A stretch of 64,000 nucleotides of DNA. Source: JBNNGK01 sp050268245. GTDB lineage: Bacteria; Pseudomonadota; Gammaproteobacteria; Enterobacterales; Enterobacteriaceae. Positions 61,038-64,000 of the stretch are shown piece by piece. The number at the start of each line of letters is the position of its first letter. The first letter of the stretch is position 1. The stretch is from contig NZ_JBNNGK010000005.1 of NCBI RefSeq assembly GCF_050268245.1, positions 1-64,000 of the forward strand, written 5' to 3'. The notes beneath the pieces were generated by a model. It saw only the letters and a program-made list of their open reading frames with translations, did no database searches and had not been told where the DNA came from. Position numbers and translations under genes: made by a program.

Positions 61038-63416
61038 ATGTCCAATAATGGCCCAGACTTGCGTAATGTGCTGTGGTACAACCAGCTTGGCATGCACGAT
61101 GTTGACCGTGTCGGTGGCAAAAATGCGTCGCTCGGCGAAATGATCACCAATCTTTCCGATCTGGGCGTGGCCGTACCAAATGGTTTTGCCACTACCGCTC
61201 AGGCGTTTAACGATTTCCTCGAACAAAGCGGTGTTAACCAACGCATTTATCAGTTACTGGATCACACTGACGTTGACGATGTGGCTCAACTGGCCAAGGC
61301 CGGTGCGCTGATTCGCCAATGGGTGATTGATACGCCATTCCATCCTGAATTCGAACGTGAAATCACCTTAGCTTACCAACAGCTTGCCGAGGGTGAACCT
61401 GAGGCCTCGTTTGCCGTGCGCTCTTCAGCGACGGCGGAAGACATGCCGGATGCGTCGTTCGCGGGTCAACAGGAAACCTTCCTCAACGTGCAAGGTATCG
61501 ATGCGGTAATGGTCGCAATCAAGCACGTGTTTGCTTCGCTGTTTAACGATCGTGCGATTTCCTATCGCGTGCATCAGGGCTACGATCATCGGGGCGTGGC
61601 GCTGTCTGCCGGTGTTCAGCGCATGGTGCGCTCTGACTTGGCCGCTTCCGGCGTGATGTTCACCATTGATACTGAATCAGGCTTTGATCAAGTGGTCTTT
61701 ATCACCTCGGCATACGGTTTGGGCGAAATGGTGGTGCAGGGGGCGGTGAATCCGGACGAATTTTATGTGCATAAGCCGACGTTATTGAACGGTAAGCCAG
61801 CGATCGTACGTCGCAATCTCGGCTCAAAAAAGCTCCGCATGGTCTACGCCCCGTCGCAAGACCACGGCAAGCAGGTACGCATTGAGGATGTGCCAGCAGA
61901 GACACGCAATCGTTTCTCTTTGAGCGATGATGAAGTACAAGCCTTGGCACATCAGGCGATCCTGATCGAAAAACACTACGGTCGCCCAATGGATATCGAG
62001 TGGGCAAAAGACGGCCATACCGGTAAGTTGCTGATCGTGCAGGCACGTCCGGAAACCGTGCGTTCCAATGGGCAGGTCATGGAGCGTTATCAACTCAATG
62101 GCAGCAGTGATGTGTTAGTGGAAGGGCGCGCCATTGGTCATCGTATTGGTGCCGGTCCGGTGAAAGTGATCCATGACATCAGCGAAATGGATCGCATCCA
62201 GCCGGGGGACGTATTGGTCACCGACATGACGGATCCCGATTGGGAACCGATCATGAAAAAAGCGGCAGCGATTGTCACTAACCGTGGTGGCCGTACCTGC
62301 CATGCGGCGATTATTGCCCGTGAGTTGGGGATCCCGGCGGTGGTGGGCTGCGGTCACGCTACCGATGTGCTGAAGGATGGGCAGAAAGTGACCATCTCCT
62401 GTGCCGAAGGTGATACCGGCTATGTCTACCAGGATGTGCTGGATTTCAGCGTGCAGAGTTCTGAGGTCCACGAACTGCCAGAATTGCCGCTGAAGATTAT
62501 GATGAATGTCGGCAACCCCGATCGCGCGTTTGATTTTGCCTGTCTGCCCAATGAAGGCGTCGGGCTGGCGCGTCTGGAATTTATTATCAACCGCATGATT
62601 GGCGTGCACCCGAGGGCGCTGCTGGAATTTGACCAGCAAACCGCGGAATTGCAAAACGAGATCAAAGCGTTGATGCAAGGCTACGATCACCCGGTGGAGT
62701 TTTACGTCGGTCGTCTGACGGAAGGTATCGCCACGCTCGGCGCGGCATTTTGGCCGAAGCGCGTCATCGTGCGTCTGTCAGACTTCAAATCTAACGAATA
62801 CGCCAATCTGGTCGGCGGTGATAAGTATGAACCGCATGAAGAGAACCCGATGTTGGGGTTCCGCGGTGCGGGGCGTTACATTGCCGACAGCTTCCGGGAT
62901 TGCTTCGCGCTGGAGTGTGATGCGGTGAAGCGTGTGCGCAATGAGATGGGGCTGACCAACGTCGAAATCATGGTGCCCTTTGTGCGTACCGTTGCACAGG
63001 CAGAGGCAGTGGTTGCCGAACTGGCACGGCAAGGGCTCAAGCGTGGCGAAAACGGTCTGAAAGTGATCATGATGTGTGAAATTCCGTCTAATGCCTTGCT
63101 GGCGGATCAGTTCCTCGAATATTTCGACGGTTTCTCGATCGGTTCTAACGACATGACGCAGCTGGCGCTTGGTTTGGATCGCGATTCTGGCGTGGTCTCT
63201 GAACTGTTTGATGAGCGGAACGAGGCGGTGAAAGCGCTATTGTCGATGGCGATTCAGGCGGCTAAACGTCACGGTAAATATGTGGGTATCTGCGGCCAAG
63301 GCCCGTCAGATCATGAAGACTTTGCCGAATGGTTGATGGAGCAGGGGATCGACAGCCTGTCACTGAATCCTGATACGGTGGTACAAACGTGGATCAGTTT
63401 GGCCAAGCAAAAGTAA
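61038..63416 (+). CDS. ppsA: Phosphoenolpyruvate synthase
   Basis: 792 residues, same as E. coli. Converts pyruvate and ATP to PEP, AMP and phosphate for gluconeogenesis. N-terminal ATP-grasp domain, swivelling domain with phosphohistidine in NRGGRTCHAAIIARELG near 415-430, and C-terminal PEP-binding barrel with GICGQGPSD (catalytic Cys). Target of PpsR, encoded divergently. Confidence 0.98.
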   Translation: MSNNGPDLRNVLWYNQLGMHDVDRVGGKNASLGEMITNLSDLGVAVPNGFATTAQAFNDFLEQSGVNQRIYQLLDHTDVDDVAQLAKAGALIRQWVIDTPFHPEFEREITLAYQQLAEGEPEASFAVRSSATAEDMPDASFAGQQETFLNVQGIDAVMVAIKHVFASLFNDRAISYRVHQGYDHRGVALSAGVQRMVRSDLAASGVMFTIDTESGFDQVVFITSAYGLGEMVVQGAVNPDEFYVHKPTLLNGKPAIVRRNLGSKKLRMVYAPSQDHGKQVRIEDVPAETRNRFSLSDDEVQALAHQAILIEKHYGRPMDIEWAKDGHTGKLLIVQARPETVRSNGQVMERYQLNGSSDVLVEGRAIGHRIGAGPVKVIHDISEMDRIQPGDVLVTDMTDPDWEPIMKKAAAIVTNRGGRTCHAAIIARELGIPAVVGCGHATDVLKDGQKVTISCAEGDTGYVYQDVLDFSVQSSEVHELPELPLKIMMNVGNPDRAFDFACLPNEGVGLARLEFIINRMIGVHPRALLEFDQQTAELQNEIKALMQGYDHPVEFYVGRLTEGIATLGAAFWPKRVIVRLSDFKSNEYANLVGGDKYEPHEENPMLGFRGAGRYIADSFRDCFALECDAVKRVRNEMGLTNVEIMVPFVRTVAQAEAVVAELARQGLKRGENGLKVIMMCEIPSNALLADQFLEYFDGFSIGSNDMTQLALGLDRDSGVVSELFDERNEAVKALLSMAIQAAKRHGKYVGICGQGPSDHEDFAEWLMEQGIDSLSLNPDTVVQTWISLAKQK

Positions 63417-63445
63417 TCGTGTGGCATTAAATTAATCCTGCCGCT

Positions 63446-63474
63446 AAAAGGCCGCAATGTTACTGCGGCCTTTT
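63446..63474 (+). terminator. Terminator after ppsA
   Basis: AAAAGGCCGCA, loop ATGTTAC, TGCGGCCTTTT (63446-63474). Confidence 0.9.
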
Positions 63475-63526
63475 ATATAAAGAGAGCCGTAATCATCTTC
63501 AATCTTGAAATGAGTAAGTAATGGGC

Positions 63527-63627
63527 AAAAAAAAGCCCATCATAGGAGACGGGCAAAGACTACACACAGCAATACATATGTATGGCATTACATTTTTGGA
63601 AAGGTTGTTTCAATAATGCAATTAATA
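63527..63627 (-). ncRNA. rprA: Small RNA RprA
   Basis: The 3' half matches E. coli RprA: ATTGCTGTGTGTAGTCTTTG then GCCC-CTCC-GATGGGC terminator and T8 (3' end near 63527). The 5' half keeps GAAACAAC, part of the rpoS-pairing region, but the stretch between is different and about 30 bases long (E. coli has one or two). The 5' end is placed from the -10 and is approximate. Activates rpoS and represses csgD in E. coli. Adjacent to ydiK as in E. coli. Confidence 0.82.
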
Positions 63628-63633
63628 GCAATA

Positions 63634-63677
63634 AGATTAGGCACTTGGCGCGCCGCAGTCATTAAGATTCCTCCTAA
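63634..63677 (-). promoter_or_regulatory. rprA promoter with RcsB box
   Basis: Plus-strand TAAGATTCCTCCTAA (63663-63677) resembles the RcsB box (TAAGAnTnnTCCTA pattern). On the minus strand it lies about 43 bases before the inferred RNA start, with a -10 TAATCT at 63634-63639. Confidence 0.65.
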
Positions 63678-63834
63678 TAATTAGGGTAATTAATCACTTA
63701 ATTATCGTTCAATCAGTCGCGGAGTGCGTAACTTCGGCATATATTTATCTGGCAACTGTATTTTTATTCCAATAATTTATCATTGGACTGGATACGCGTT
63801 TTATTAGCTTCGCTAGGCGGTTAATTATGTGCAT

Positions 63835-63861
63835 ACGCCTGCCCTATTTGCGGGCAGGCGT
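63835..63861 (-). terminator. Terminator-like hairpin after ydiK
   Basis: ACGCCTGCCC (63835-63844) and GGGCAGGCGT (63852-63861), perfect 10-bp stem with a 7-base loop. Confidence 0.6.
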
Positions 63862-63868
63862 GTCACAA

Positions 63869-64000
63869 TTACCGCTCTTCTAAATCGTGAGCGACCTCTT
63901 TTAGCGTGAGGGTAGGTTCCGGCGCTTCGTTCATCCAAGCGGTGAGCAAACGGTATGAAACGGCCAAAACCACCGGGCCAATAAACAACCCAATCATGCC
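63869..64000 (-). CDS. ydiK: YdiK, AI-2E family transporter, C-terminal fragment
   Basis: The last 43 codons of a gene that continues beyond the window: GMIGLFIGPVVLAVSYRLL is the C-terminal membrane segment of E. coli YdiK, followed by an acidic tail ending LEER. Polytopic inner-membrane protein of the AI-2E/UPF0118 family; substrate unknown. Confidence 0.85.
   Translation of the reverse strand, partial: GMIGLFIGPVVLAVSYRLLTAWMNEAPEPTLTLKEVAHDLEER

Noticed and set aside
1..64000. CRISPR arrays, tRNA or rRNA genes, complete insertion sequences
   Set aside because: None visible on either strand by reading; only an IS200/IS605 scrap and ERIC-type repeats were found.

Overview
The window reads as chromosome of a member of Enterobacterales, most likely Yersiniaceae (Serratia-like). 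The gene order htpX-yebQ-kdgR, tcyP-ydjM, hxpB-yniB-yniA, thrS-infC-rpmI-rplT-pheM-pheS-pheT-ihfA-btuC-btuE-btuD, nlpC, ydiV-selO, aroH-ppsR-ppsA and rprA-ydiK matches the E. coli backbone, interrupted by blocks absent from E. coli K-12 at these places. Three ERIC-type repeats, a yfeABCD metal importer, an arn operon between btuD and nlpC, and a gluconate dehydrogenase operon fit Serratia or Yersinia relatives; the genus is inference.

Layout. 0-9.5 kb: protease HtpX, an MFS exporter, KdgR, cystine carrier TcyP, LexA-type YdjM, sugar phosphatase HxpB, a DUF308 membrane protein fused to a papain-like domain, and YniB. 9.6-15.5 kb: frameshifted yniA, the Fur-boxed yfeABCD operon, an orphan GhoS-like protein, and transglycosylase EmtA. 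15.7-19.7 kb: a three-subunit flavocytochrome dehydrogenase operon preceded by a GntR-type operator. 19.7-23.2 kb: a phage tail cassette (I, fibre, fibre assembly) bounded by structured direct repeats. 23.4-26.5 kb: a serine-type permease, an orphan iron-type binding protein, and a 44-residue membrane microprotein. 26.8-36.8 kb: the translation and B12-uptake block with its classical control elements (thrS operator, AUU start of infC, pheM attenuator). 37.1-44.6 kb: arnBCADTEF with a PmrA box. 44.8-48.7 kb: nlpC, then an AT-rich chitinase insert bounded by a duplicated lplA leader and an IS200/IS605 scrap, then lplA. 49.1-51.5 kb: ydiV and selO. 51.6-58.3 kb: the hmuRSTUV haem-uptake operon, hemP and a second glutathione peroxidase. 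58.4-63.4 kb: aroH, ppsR and ppsA. The window ends with the sRNA rprA and the 3' end of ydiK.

How it works together. Iron and metal handling is heavily represented: yfeABCD, hmuRSTUV-hemP, and an orphan binding protein with a weak Fur-like site; the first two have strong Fur boxes. Envelope stress appears as htpX, the arn operon (lipid A aminoarabinose) and rprA (Rcs). Carbon flow appears as kdgR, gluconate oxidation and PEP synthase with its regulator. The least explained parts are a roughly 125-150 bp structured repeat seen three times at gene 3' ends (two copies bracket the phage tail cassette), the chitinase insert with its duplicated flank, and the orphan GhoS-like gene. No tRNA, rRNA, CRISPR array or complete insertion sequence was seen.
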